From: Dehalococcoidia bacterium | GTDB taxonomy: Bacteria > Chloroflexota > Dehalococcoidia > GIF9 > AB-539-J10 | Length of the DNA: 6,741 bases | Direction of reading: 5' to 3' | Assembly: GCA_023128875.1 (NCBI GenBank) | Contig: JAGMDB010000150.1 | Span: forward strand, 1 to 6,741 | Shown here: positions 1 to 6,319 of the stretch, piece by piece | How the letters are laid out: each line of letters begins with the position of its first letter | Position numbering within the stretch: position 1 is the first letter of the stretch | Program-made: the position numbers and the translations under genes | Notes under the pieces: model-generated | The model's input: the letters and a program-made list of their open reading frames with translations, nothing else | What the model was told of the DNA's origin: nothing | Databases searched by the model: none

Positions 1-16
1 CCCCCAGCAAACACGC

Positions 17-45
17 ATTCTACATGCTCTACCCCAGCAAGTCAA
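17..45 (-). promoter_or_regulatory. Sigma70-type promoter pointing out of the left edge
   Basis: On the minus strand TTGACT (45-40, five of six to TTGACA), a 17-base spacer and TAGAAT (22-17, five of six to TATAAT). Transcription would start near base 10 and run out of the window, so a further minus-strand gene beyond the left edge is expected. The nonamer CCCCAGCAA occurs at 2-10 and again at 32-40, flanking the -10; a regulator site there is possible but unproven. Confidence 0.5.
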
Positions 46-68
46 CATTTTTTGCAACATTTTTTTGC
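43..68. repeat. Short tandem direct repeat (A/C-T-rich)
   Basis: AACATTTTTTGC (44-55) is followed at once by AACATTTTTTTGC (56-68), identical but for one extra T. It lies just upstream of the -35 of the outward promoter at 17-45. The A/T tract could act as an UP-like element or be replication slippage; no function can be assigned. Confidence 0.5.
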
Positions 69-113
69 TTTACTGTTTATTACTAATTGCCGAATTCTAA
101 ACATATTAGCAAA

Positions 114-1349
114 TTACGAAATAGCTACTTCCTTGGAACACACTTCATGAAATTCCAGAGGAGCGCCCATCTCGGCCATCATCTTCAAGAATTTTACCGC
201 GTCAAGGCACTCAGGAGCAATTACTCCCCTATCTGCCTCGCCTTCCATGCACATCTTTGCGCCTACAATTGCGGGAAGAGCCACAGCAATAGCCGTTGTG
301 CCAAATTTCCTGTAGAATTCTAGCTTCTCCTCAGAATTTGTGAAAATGGAATAAAGCCAGGATATCTTGTATTCGACATCTTCACCTGATTTCGCTCCTC
401 TTATCTCAATCACCATGGGCTCAACAAATCTGGATGGAAATTTGGCAACATTCTCATCCTCATTGAGGAAATCCTCAACTGGATGACGTATTAGCTGCAT
501 CAGGACATCCAGCGGCACAATTCTAACGCCCTTAACATTTATAGGCTCTAAGTTCGCAAACCCCATTTTGACGAGGGCACCCGCTACCGGGTCAACCACG
601 AACTTAAATTCTACATGCTTTATGCCTTTGCCTATGAAACGTGAGAGCATTACTACTTCCTCATGGATATGGTAGGAGATCAAAAGCCAACCAACGGGAG
701 CAGGAAAGTTGTATTCCTCACAACCACTAAAGGGAGGATATATCTTATGTTTTCCCTCTTCAAATACTATAGGCTCATCCGCATAATCTGCAAGTGCTAT
801 TTCGGGAGACCAATCTGGCTCCCAGGTACTAACCACCTCCTTGGTTTCTTCCAGACATTTGGTTCCATCTCTAATGCATATTGCGTCCACACGGTCTAAT
901 TTATCGCAAATGTATCTAGTTAATACATTGGTGATCCCAGGGCTTCCCCCACAACCTATCAAGGCTGTTAACCCAGCTCTCTTGAATTCATTGTCAAATT
1001 CAAGCGGTCGTTTCTCCGCTAATTGTTGCCAGATAGGTTCGCCAAAAGCTGCATCCACGTAGTGTGCTCCGCTCTTCACGGCAGCATTCATTATGTTGGC
1101 GTTGAATTGGCATAATGTTAAATTGATAACAGCATTTGCCCCCCTGGCTGCTCTCTTAATATCCTCGACTTTTCCAGCATCCAATTTCACCGCGGTGACC
1201 TTATCGCTTTTTATCTTGTCTTTAACCTTATTGGCTAAATCTACGTCTATGTCTCCTAACACTATTTCTGATATATCCTTGTCTCTGGCCAGAATTGAGG
1301 CACATGGTGCTCCTTGGCCTCCGGCTCCTACTATTAGTATTTTTTTCAC
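114..1349 (-). CDS. Saccharopine-dehydrogenase-like NAD(P)-dependent oxidoreductase (paralog B)
   Basis: Second cytoplasmic member of the saccharopine reductase superfamily in the window, 411 residues, complete, GTG start, TAA stop. The Rossmann motif GAGGQG is at residues 8-13 and LGDID at 31-35, with Asp33 suggesting NAD(H). INLTLCQFN (75-83), HYVDAAFGE (96-104) and GCGGSPGITN (132-141) follow; the last is the canonical family segment, which the other paralog has changed. The second half has PPFSGCEEYNFPAP (205-218) and HIHEE (227-231), parallel to HTHEE in paralog A. The tail (GVIAPECLDAVKF) also lines up with GVFPPEVFN of paralog A. The gene lies 45 bases after the decarboxylase remnant and is probably read from the same promoter as paralog A, since I see no terminator between them. 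The two may have different substrates, or act as unlike subunits; neither can be told from sequence. Confidence 0.87.
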   Translation of the reverse strand: MKKILIVGAGGQGAPCASILARDKDISEIVLGDIDVDLANKVKDKIKSDKVTAVKLDAGKVEDIKRAARGANAVINLTLCQFNANIMNAAVKSGAHYVDAAFGEPIWQQLAEKRPLEFDNEFKRAGLTALIGCGGSPGITNVLTRYICDKLDRVDAICIRDGTKCLEETKEVVSTWEPDWSPEIALADYADEPIVFEEGKHKIYPPFSGCEEYNFPAPVGWLLISYHIHEEVVMLSRFIGKGIKHVEFKFVVDPVAGALVKMGFANLEPINVKGVRIVPLDVLMQLIRHPVEDFLNEDENVAKFPSRFVEPMVIEIRGAKSGEDVEYKISWLYSIFTNSEEKLEFYRKFGTTAIAVALPAIVGAKMCMEGEADRGVIAPECLDAVKFLKMMAEMGAPLEFHEVCSKEVAIS

Positions 1350-1355
1350 CCCATT

Positions 1356-1362
1356 CCTCCTT
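1356..1362 (-). promoter_or_regulatory. Ribosome binding site that decides the GTG start of the second dehydrogenase
   Basis: AAGGAGG (1362-1356) lies six bases before the GTG at 1349-1347, ideal spacing. An ATG at 1354-1352 is only one base from it and out of frame; it would read ATG GGG TGA and stop at once, overlapping the GTG. GTG is therefore taken as the start. Confidence 0.75.
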
Positions 1363-1393
1363 TTATTGCTTATTTGCTTCCATAGATGGATCT

Positions 1394-1579
1394 CTACTGC
1401 ATGGGAACAAAGCGCGTCATTATCTCGTCCAAGCTCTCTACTCCTCTGGTGCAGGCAACTAGCTTATCTCCTTTCTTTAGCATGATATGGGCACGACCCC
1501 ACAGGCAGTAATTGAAAGACTTAGGCTGGTCGTAACTACCCGCATCGAGGAAGGCTAACACATCTCCTTCCCGGACTGT
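1394..1579 (-). pseudogene. 3' remnant of a group IV PLP decarboxylase (LysA/NspC-like), C-terminal 61 codons
   Basis: The minus-strand frame from 1579 to the TAG at 1396-1394 encodes 61 residues that read as the end of a diaminopimelate/carboxynorspermidine-type decarboxylase. REGDVLAFLDAGSYD matches the family's 'G-D-x-L-A-F-x-D-A-G-A-Y' segment, whose Tyr reaches the PLP cofactor across the dimer. SFNYCLWGRAHIML follows at the place of the F/Y-N and R-P-A-x-V-L-V region, and TRGVESLDEIM resembles the usual 'R-R-E-T-x-E-D' tail. The whole PLP barrel and the catalytic Lys are missing, and upstream the frame meets the stop codon of the dehydrogenase at once. I see no credible start: GTG at 1561 has AGGAG only two bases before it. 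I read it as a deletion remnant. A short expressed protein or a genuine alternative C-terminal domain is less likely. The family match is by motif recognition and was not searched. Confidence 0.7.
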
Positions 1580-2797
1580 TTATAATATCGTCTCCACTTC
1601 TTTATGTATTTTTATATCCCACTCCTTTACTGTCTTATAGTATATCTCTCTCTCCCCTTTATTAAATACCTCTGGAGGGAACACCCCCGTATGGTTCACC
1701 TGCCCCCGTAGCATCATTAGTGCGAATACAGCTCCTTGAACTGAGGTCGCATAGGATACATCACTTGCCCCAGGAATCCTTTCACAGGCTACCGTGGCAT
1801 TTGGCATCTCTTCCCACAACCGATAATGCAAGTCCTTACCATCCTTCTTACCATAAGCGTCCACCGTCATTATTGTTCTGCTCCTGAGCTTTCCGCTTCT
1901 TATTAGCTCTATTAGTTCCATCGCACTGGGCGTAGGAGGCAACAACTTTGATAGAACATTCTGTGGGGTTATTTTCTTACCTTGGATTTCAACAGGCTCT
2001 TTACTCATCAATCCAAGGTCCATAAGGGATTTCCAAAACATAATTGCAGGCTCGCCCATCTTAAAATCTACATACTTCACTGGTTTTCCAACGAACTTCG
2101 GGATTGTTAATGGCTCTTCGTGAGTATGATAGTACACCTTCCCTTTAGTGCTTATAGGAAAAGGGAAATCATACTCCTCTTCCCCACCAAAAGGAGGCAC
2201 TTCCTTGTAACCATTATCCCATATCACAGGAGGTAAGCTAAGGTCTTCCAGATAAGTCTGTGGCTGCCATAAACTGATTAGCTCTTCAGATTCGGCCAGA
2301 TTGTAATCCTTTATTCTTATACTATCGATTTCATCCAATTCATCCGCAGCTTCCCTGGCCAATAAATTCGAAGCGCCAACATCACAACCAGTTAAAATTG
2401 ATGCCTTAAGAGAAGCCTCCTCCCATTTCTTTGCGTATTTCAACTGCCCTACAGGGATATTTCTATCTCCCCCCGGGAAGTATGTACCAGCCATATCCTG
2501 GTAATTTGTTCTCGCCCCATAACAGGCTTCCATTACCTGATCGTTAAACTGCGGCGGGATAGCATTCAATACTAAGTCAAATCCCCCACCTTTAATAAAT
2601 GCAGTCATGCCATTTACATCAGCGGCATCTAGAATTTCCACTTTTAGCTTATTGCTTTTGTTTATTGCTACAATTTCCTTCATTCTGTTGGGGTCAATAT
2701 CGCCCAGAATCACTTCCGAGATATCATCAGTCCTTGAAAGCACCCAGCTTATTACAGCTCCTTGCGCTCCAGCTCCTATTAGTAATACTTTCTTCAT
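1580..2797 (-). CDS. Saccharopine-dehydrogenase-like NAD(P)-dependent oxidoreductase (paralog A)
   Basis: Cytoplasmic dehydrogenase of the saccharopine reductase / carboxynorspermidine synthase superfamily, 405 residues, complete. It opens with a Rossmann fold: GAGAQG at residues 8-13, and LGDID (31-35) at the end of the second strand, where Asp33 would hold the adenine ribose and suggests NAD(H) rather than NADP(H). NAIPPQFN (78-85) follows. The substrate-binding half carries PPFGGEEEYDFPFP (201-214) and HTHEEP (224-229), a variant of the family's H-x-EP-x-T segment. At 136-144 it reads TGCDVGASN where the usual form has P-G (SPGITN in its neighbour). The ATG at 2797 has GGAGG at 2812-2808, ten bases upstream. 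It is paralogous to the gene at 114-1349: 21 of the first 35 positions are identical. The substrate is unknown; family enzymes make or split secondary-amine bonds between amino acids and carbonyl compounds. A decarboxylase remnant follows its stop codon directly. Confidence 0.85.
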   Translation of the reverse strand: MKKVLLIGAGAQGAVISWVLSRTDDISEVILGDIDPNRMKEIVAINKSNKLKVEILDAADVNGMTAFIKGGGFDLVLNAIPPQFNDQVMEACYGARTNYQDMAGTYFPGGDRNIPVGQLKYAKKWEEASLKASILTGCDVGASNLLAREAADELDEIDSIRIKDYNLAESEELISLWQPQTYLEDLSLPPVIWDNGYKEVPPFGGEEEYDFPFPISTKGKVYYHTHEEPLTIPKFVGKPVKYVDFKMGEPAIMFWKSLMDLGLMSKEPVEIQGKKITPQNVLSKLLPPTPSAMELIELIRSGKLRSRTIMTVDAYGKKDGKDLHYRLWEEMPNATVACERIPGASDVSYATSVQGAVFALMMLRGQVNHTGVFPPEVFNKGEREIYYKTVKEWDIKIHKEVETIL

Positions 2798-2880
2798 AAC
2801 ACCAATTCCTCCTTCTCATTTAGTTAAAGCCCTCCCTTTTTCTGTAACCAAGCTTCGCTCCGGTTTTCTTTTTGATGATA

Positions 2881-2908
2881 ATTGTATACACCCGAAGGAC
2901 TATGTCAG
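2881..2908 (-). promoter_or_regulatory. Sigma70-type promoter for the first dehydrogenase gene
   Basis: On the minus strand CTGACA (2908-2903, five of six to TTGACA), a 16-base spacer, then TACAAT (2886-2881, five of six to TATAAT). The start of transcription would fall near 2874, giving a leader of about 77 bases before the ATG at 2797. It sits downstream of the terminator at 2970-3007, so a promoter is needed here for the dehydrogenase pair to be expressed. Confidence 0.6.
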
Positions 2909-2923
2909 GAAGCATAGAAAGAA

Positions 2924-2955
2924 ATAGCTCCTTCGTCGAAAGCTATAACGCTTTC
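2924..2955. repeat. Nested inverted repeats upstream of the dehydrogenase promoter
   Basis: ATAGCT at 2924-2929 pairs with AGCTAT at 2941-2946; inside them TTCGTCGAA (2932-2940) is a second small dyad; and GAAAGC (2938-2943) pairs with GCTTTC (2950-2955). The cluster lies about 16 to 47 bases upstream of the -35 element at 2903-2908, where an activator or repressor could bind. The arms are short (4-6 bases), so chance is a real alternative. Confidence 0.35.
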
Positions 2956-2969
2956 TTTTTCTTTGTCAT

Positions 2970-3007
2970 AAAAGGGAGTGGGTATTATTATTAACCCACT
3001 CCCTTTT
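2970..3007 (-). terminator. Intrinsic (rho-independent) terminator after the substrate-binding protein gene
   Basis: A perfect 14-base-pair stem (2970-2983 with 2994-3007, core GGGAGTGGG) encloses a 10-base A/T loop, 18 bases after the TAA of the binding-protein gene. Read on the minus strand the 3' arm ends in CCCTTTT. The opposite strand also ends in a T-run (3004-3008), so the structure could work in both directions, but no plus-strand gene reads into it. Confidence 0.85.
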
Positions 3008-3024
3008 TGTTGAGACTTACATCC

Positions 3025-4704
3025 TTACTTCAGATGTACTTTCATTATGCTCCAGTCATTAAACCACGACACAGGACCACCTATTTGGTTTACCCAACCC
3101 TCAAACTTATCAGTCCTGTACACAGAGATAAATTCTGGTCGGACTAGAAACGCCTCAGGTAGATCCTCAGACATAATCTCCTGCATCTCATACATATATT
3201 CTTTCCGCTCCTCCATGCTCTGTGCCGTACCCAGTAAAGCAGTCAGCTCGTTGAAGCGAGGGTTGTCATAGTATGATGGATTCCACCATGCTCCATCGCC
3301 TAAAGCTCCCCAGCCCTTAGCTTCCAACCACATCCAATCTCCATAGGGAGCTGGAGATGGGTCCTCGCCTCTAATCGCCATCTCATATCCATCTGCCGGC
3401 GGATTGTAGATAATGCTCAAAAACGTATCAACGTCTATTGCTGCAAGATCAACATTTACGCCAATGTCGGGAAGCATCTCTTTAATCAGAGTGCCCATCT
3501 TAACCGCCTCCGTGTCTGCCGCCGAACAGAGCAGTTCAAAGGCAAGATTCTTCCCTGTTACAGGGTCATTCCTTATTCCATCTCCATCACTATCTATATA
3601 TCCAGCACCATCCAGGATTTCGTTAGCCTTATCAGGGTCATAGTCATGCTGAGGCAAATCGGGGTGGTGCATCAGGTCTTCTGCATATACCCAGCTATCG
3701 TATTTTACTGCATATCCCCTGTACACCATGTCAATAATCCTGTCACGGTCTATGCCATATAGAATGGCCTTTCTTACATTCACGTCCTGTAGCGGCGTAT
3801 CTTTGTGAAGGTTAAAACACACGGTATCAAGCGTAAGGCCCGGCACCATTTCAACTGCAATGTCTGGATTTGCCTCAAACTCTTCAACAAGAGCCGGCGG
3901 AAGAGATTCGGCTAGCACATCTATCTCGCCACTCTCCAACGCCATGAGCATAGTCTCCAGAGTGCCATAGAGTCTGAAAACCACTTCATCTACATACGGC
4001 TTTTCTCCCCAGTAATCTTCGTAGGCCTCAAGCCACATATATTGCCCTGATTTAAACTCCTTCAGCTTAAATGGCCCAGAGCCAATGCTCTCCTCATTCG
4101 GACATGACTCTATGTTATCTTTATAAGGCTCAAAAATGTGCTTGGGAAGTATGGGATCCCAGCTCCACCAACCAGGAGGATTGACAGTCGTAAGGACCCT
4201 GGTATTAGTAACTTTGATCGTATAATCATCAATGATTTCAGTATGATCGATGCAAGTGTCGACGTCAGTCATTCCTGGCGTCATCAGGAAATAGGGGCAA
4301 GTGAATTCGATATCCTCCGCTGTAACCGGTACACCATCATGCCATGTAGCGCCTTCAGCAAGGTGCAGCGTCCAGGTTAAACCGTCTTCCGATGTTTCAT
4401 AACTCTGCACGAATTCGGGAGTGAACTTATAATAGTCAGGCGGTAAGTTAAACTTTGCCCAATTATCATAGACTAGAAGATCCCAAAGGCAGCCCCAACT
4501 CGTCCACATTACCCCAGCATCCTGGATTAAACTGGGCAGCGCTGCTGTGAAACCAATATCCAACCTCCCACCGTATTTTATTTCCTCCGCTGGAGGAGTT
4601 ACCTCTTCTTCCGCTGCCGGAGCACACTGCATCATCGGAACAGACAAACTAAGCAGCAATACCACAGTTCCAACCAGAGTTAATAAACGTTTTCTCTTAT
4701 TCAT
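3025..4704 (-). CDS. ABC transporter substrate-binding lipoprotein, family 5 (peptide/opine/nickel type)
   Basis: Extracytoplasmic solute receptor that delivers a ligand to an ABC importer; family 5 ligands include oligopeptides, opines, nickel chelates and some sugars. At 559 residues it has normal length. Residues 1-26 form a signal peptide (KRKR basic end, hydrophobic core) before Cys27, which would be lipidated; the lipobox PMMQC has an unusual Gln at -1. An acidic Glu/Pro linker follows. Family marks are EDGLTWTLHLAEGATWHDG (106-124) with VTAEDIEF after it, GSGPFKLKEF (208-217) and VRKAILYGIDRDRII (310-324). An Asp-rich loop DSDGDGIRND (371-380), common in this family, resembles a calcium-binding loop. 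The ATG at 4704 has GGGAGGTG six bases upstream. No permease or ATPase genes are adjacent; own promoter and terminator suggest an orphan receptor that shares transport components coded elsewhere. A role in importing the methylated substrate or a peptide is inference. Confidence 0.93.
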   Translation of the reverse strand: MNKRKRLLTLVGTVVLLLSLSVPMMQCAPAAEEEVTPPAEEIKYGGRLDIGFTAALPSLIQDAGVMWTSWGCLWDLLVYDNWAKFNLPPDYYKFTPEFVQSYETSEDGLTWTLHLAEGATWHDGVPVTAEDIEFTCPYFLMTPGMTDVDTCIDHTEIIDDYTIKVTNTRVLTTVNPPGWWSWDPILPKHIFEPYKDNIESCPNEESIGSGPFKLKEFKSGQYMWLEAYEDYWGEKPYVDEVVFRLYGTLETMLMALESGEIDVLAESLPPALVEEFEANPDIAVEMVPGLTLDTVCFNLHKDTPLQDVNVRKAILYGIDRDRIIDMVYRGYAVKYDSWVYAEDLMHHPDLPQHDYDPDKANEILDGAGYIDSDGDGIRNDPVTGKNLAFELLCSAADTEAVKMGTLIKEMLPDIGVNVDLAAIDVDTFLSIIYNPPADGYEMAIRGEDPSPAPYGDWMWLEAKGWGALGDGAWWNPSYYDNPRFNELTALLGTAQSMEERKEYMYEMQEIMSEDLPEAFLVRPEFISVYRTDKFEGWVNQIGGPVSWFNDWSIMKVHLK

Positions 4705-4741
4705 TTTTCACCTCCCTTTTATCGAACTTTACCTTACATAT

Positions 4742-4770
4742 ATTAAAAACCAGAATACTTCATATGTCAA
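4742..4770 (-). promoter_or_regulatory. Sigma70-type promoter for the substrate-binding protein gene
   Basis: On the minus strand TTGACA (4770-4765, perfect -35) is followed by a 17-base spacer and TTTAAT (4747-4742, five of six to TATAAT). Transcription would start near 4735, giving a leader of about 30 bases with GGGAGGTG (4716-4709) six bases before the ATG at 4704. It lies in the 126-base gap after the MttB-like gene and implies that the binding-protein gene is expressed on its own. A CATATG hexamer at 4761-4766 overlaps the -35 and a second copy sits at 4788-4793, but nothing shows that these bind a regulator. Confidence 0.7.
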
Positions 4771-4830
4771 GTCCATGTACTCGTTCGCATATGGTTAGTA
4801 ACACATCTTTTTTTCTTTAGCCTTATGCGC

Positions 4831-6258
4831 TTAGCTGTCTCCCAGTATATCCTTTTCAGCATCTCCGAGAATCCGCTCCATCTTCTTGTGCGCCCCCTCC
4901 TCAACAGGAGGAGGAGTGTATGTGGCAAGTATCTCCCTCACCTTTGCCTTCGCTCTTTCCGTAAGAGTGCCCTTCGCCACCGGGTCAAGGACGAAAGCAT
5001 CAGAAAGTTCCCTGCTCCATATCTCCTTTTTGAAGTGCTCCAATGTGTGCTTCTCACCTAAGAAGTGGCCGCCCGGGCCTACTTTATGAATAAGATCCAG
5101 CGCTAACGTATCATCATTCAGCTCGAACCTACGCAAATACGCACGCGCATGTTCGCAAACTTCGGCATCAAGTATCACCTGACTCAGCGAGGCGCTTAGC
5201 GCCAGATCGCGAGATCCTAACCACGGAGAAAGGTCCGTGTGGCTCATAAAAGACATAGCTACTTTCAATACATTACGTTCAAAAGATAGGGAATCAAAAG
5301 GTGCTTCTTCTAATGAAACATCTGCTACCAGGCTGGGAATCTTATAGAACCTTGCCATCTGAGCAGCTCCAGCACAAATCAATGGATACTCAGGCGCTTT
5401 ATAATTGATTTCGCCAGTTTTCATGTTTGCCGGCGTTGCTTCCGAAGTATAAATCATGGGCGCACCAGGATTGGCACACTCGGTAATAACCACAGCGGCT
5501 AGCTCCTCAGCATTTGCCACTGCCAGGGTCCCTGCTATCGTTGCTGGAGCAGTTGTAGCAGCTAACACCATGGTCATAGGCGCAGTGGGAATTCCTGCTC
5601 TCGCCAACATAACCATCGCGTCAGATGAGTCCTTTTCAAACGTTAAGGGGGCAACAGGGCAGTGAATGGTTGAAAAAATAGGCTTTTTTTTGAGCTCTTC
5701 TTCACCACCAGCAATAGCGCTTGCCAGCCTGATTTGCCACCTGGCTATTTTCTCAGTCACACAGGAACACTGAATATGCTTCCTGTTGTTTTCCAACGAA
5801 ATGGCTAAAGCATGAAGCTCCTGGAGCGGCGGCGATACCTCACCGGGAATTACAATGGGCCAGAAGTAATCAAGTGTATCAAGATAATCACTCACTATGG
5901 CGAAATCTCTTAAGTCAGAGCGTGTTGGCTTTCTCCTCTCTCCAGTTTCAAAATCATCTACAAACGGTGAAAAGCCACTTGTGGATAGAAAGGGAGAGTC
6001 ACCTGCGGGAATCTTAAGGTCACATTTCGGCTCTCTTGCACACAGGGTCATCTCCTGCGGGGCTCTCCTGATCGCTTCCTCTACCAGAGAGCCTGGAATC
6101 TTTACAATGTCACCATCTACCTCCGCACCATTCTCAGCAAGCAATCTCCGCACCTTTTCACTGAGAACCTTAACTCCAGTTTCCTTTAAAATCCGCAGGC
6201 TAGCCTCATGAATTCGCTCTACTTCACCCTCAGATAAAAAGGTTAGAAGTGCTCTCAT
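4831..6258 (-). CDS. MttB-superfamily (trimethylamine methyltransferase family) protein, non-pyrrolysine type
   Basis: Expected to move a methyl group from a quaternary or tertiary amine to the Co(I) of the adjacent corrinoid protein. At 475 residues it is full length for the family (TIM barrel, cytoplasmic). Family marks: FVDDFETGERR near residues 99-109 followed by a T-x-x-D segment, TTAPATIAGTLAVANAEELA at about 235-254, NPGAPMIY at 263-270 and GPGGHFLGEKHT at 394-405. True MttB reads a UAG codon as pyrrolysine near residue 334. Here the frame is open throughout and ends in TAA, so there is no pyrrolysine. Known non-Pyl members act on glycine betaine (MtgB), proline betaine (MtpB), carnitine (MtcB) or gamma-butyrobetaine (MtyB); which substrate applies here cannot be told from sequence alone. 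The ATG at 6258 is supported by AGAAAGGAGA at 6269-6278. Family membership is certain, substrate unknown. Confidence 0.93.
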   Translation of the reverse strand: MRALLTFLSEGEVERIHEASLRILKETGVKVLSEKVRRLLAENGAEVDGDIVKIPGSLVEEAIRRAPQEMTLCAREPKCDLKIPAGDSPFLSTSGFSPFVDDFETGERRKPTRSDLRDFAIVSDYLDTLDYFWPIVIPGEVSPPLQELHALAISLENNRKHIQCSCVTEKIARWQIRLASAIAGGEEELKKKPIFSTIHCPVAPLTFEKDSSDAMVMLARAGIPTAPMTMVLAATTAPATIAGTLAVANAEELAAVVITECANPGAPMIYTSEATPANMKTGEINYKAPEYPLICAGAAQMARFYKIPSLVADVSLEEAPFDSLSFERNVLKVAMSFMSHTDLSPWLGSRDLALSASLSQVILDAEVCEHARAYLRRFELNDDTLALDLIHKVGPGGHFLGEKHTLEHFKKEIWSRELSDAFVLDPVAKGTLTERAKAKVREILATYTPPPVEEGAHKKMERILGDAEKDILGDS

Positions 6259-6319
6259 TTTCTTAGCGTCTCCTTTCTGATTAAGGCTTTATTCATTGTT
6301 TGGGTTTGTTTTTTCAGCT

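Noticed and set aside
1093..1485. Plus-strand open frame of 130 codons running antisense to the second dehydrogenase and into the gap
   Set aside because: It is the complement of strong coding sequence, has no family resemblance, and the minus-strand reading explains the region better.
2820..2920. Minus-strand frame of about 32 codons beginning with ATG near 2915 (MLPDIVLRVYT...) upstream of the first dehydrogenase
   Set aside because: It overlaps the proposed promoter hexamers, has only a weak and distant ribosome binding site, and its composition is not convincing as a protein.
4761..4793. Two CATATG palindromes 27 bases apart near the binding-protein promoter, considered as an operator
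   Set aside because: Six-base A/T-rich palindromes are common by chance and no longer symmetry surrounds them.
5897..6211. Plus-strand open frames opposite the MttB-like gene
   Set aside because: They are antisense shadows without recognisable domains or ribosome binding sites.
4831..6258. Possible pyrrolysine (amber) codon in the MttB-like gene
   Set aside because: The frame is open from ATG to a TAA stop with full family length, so no UAG is decoded.
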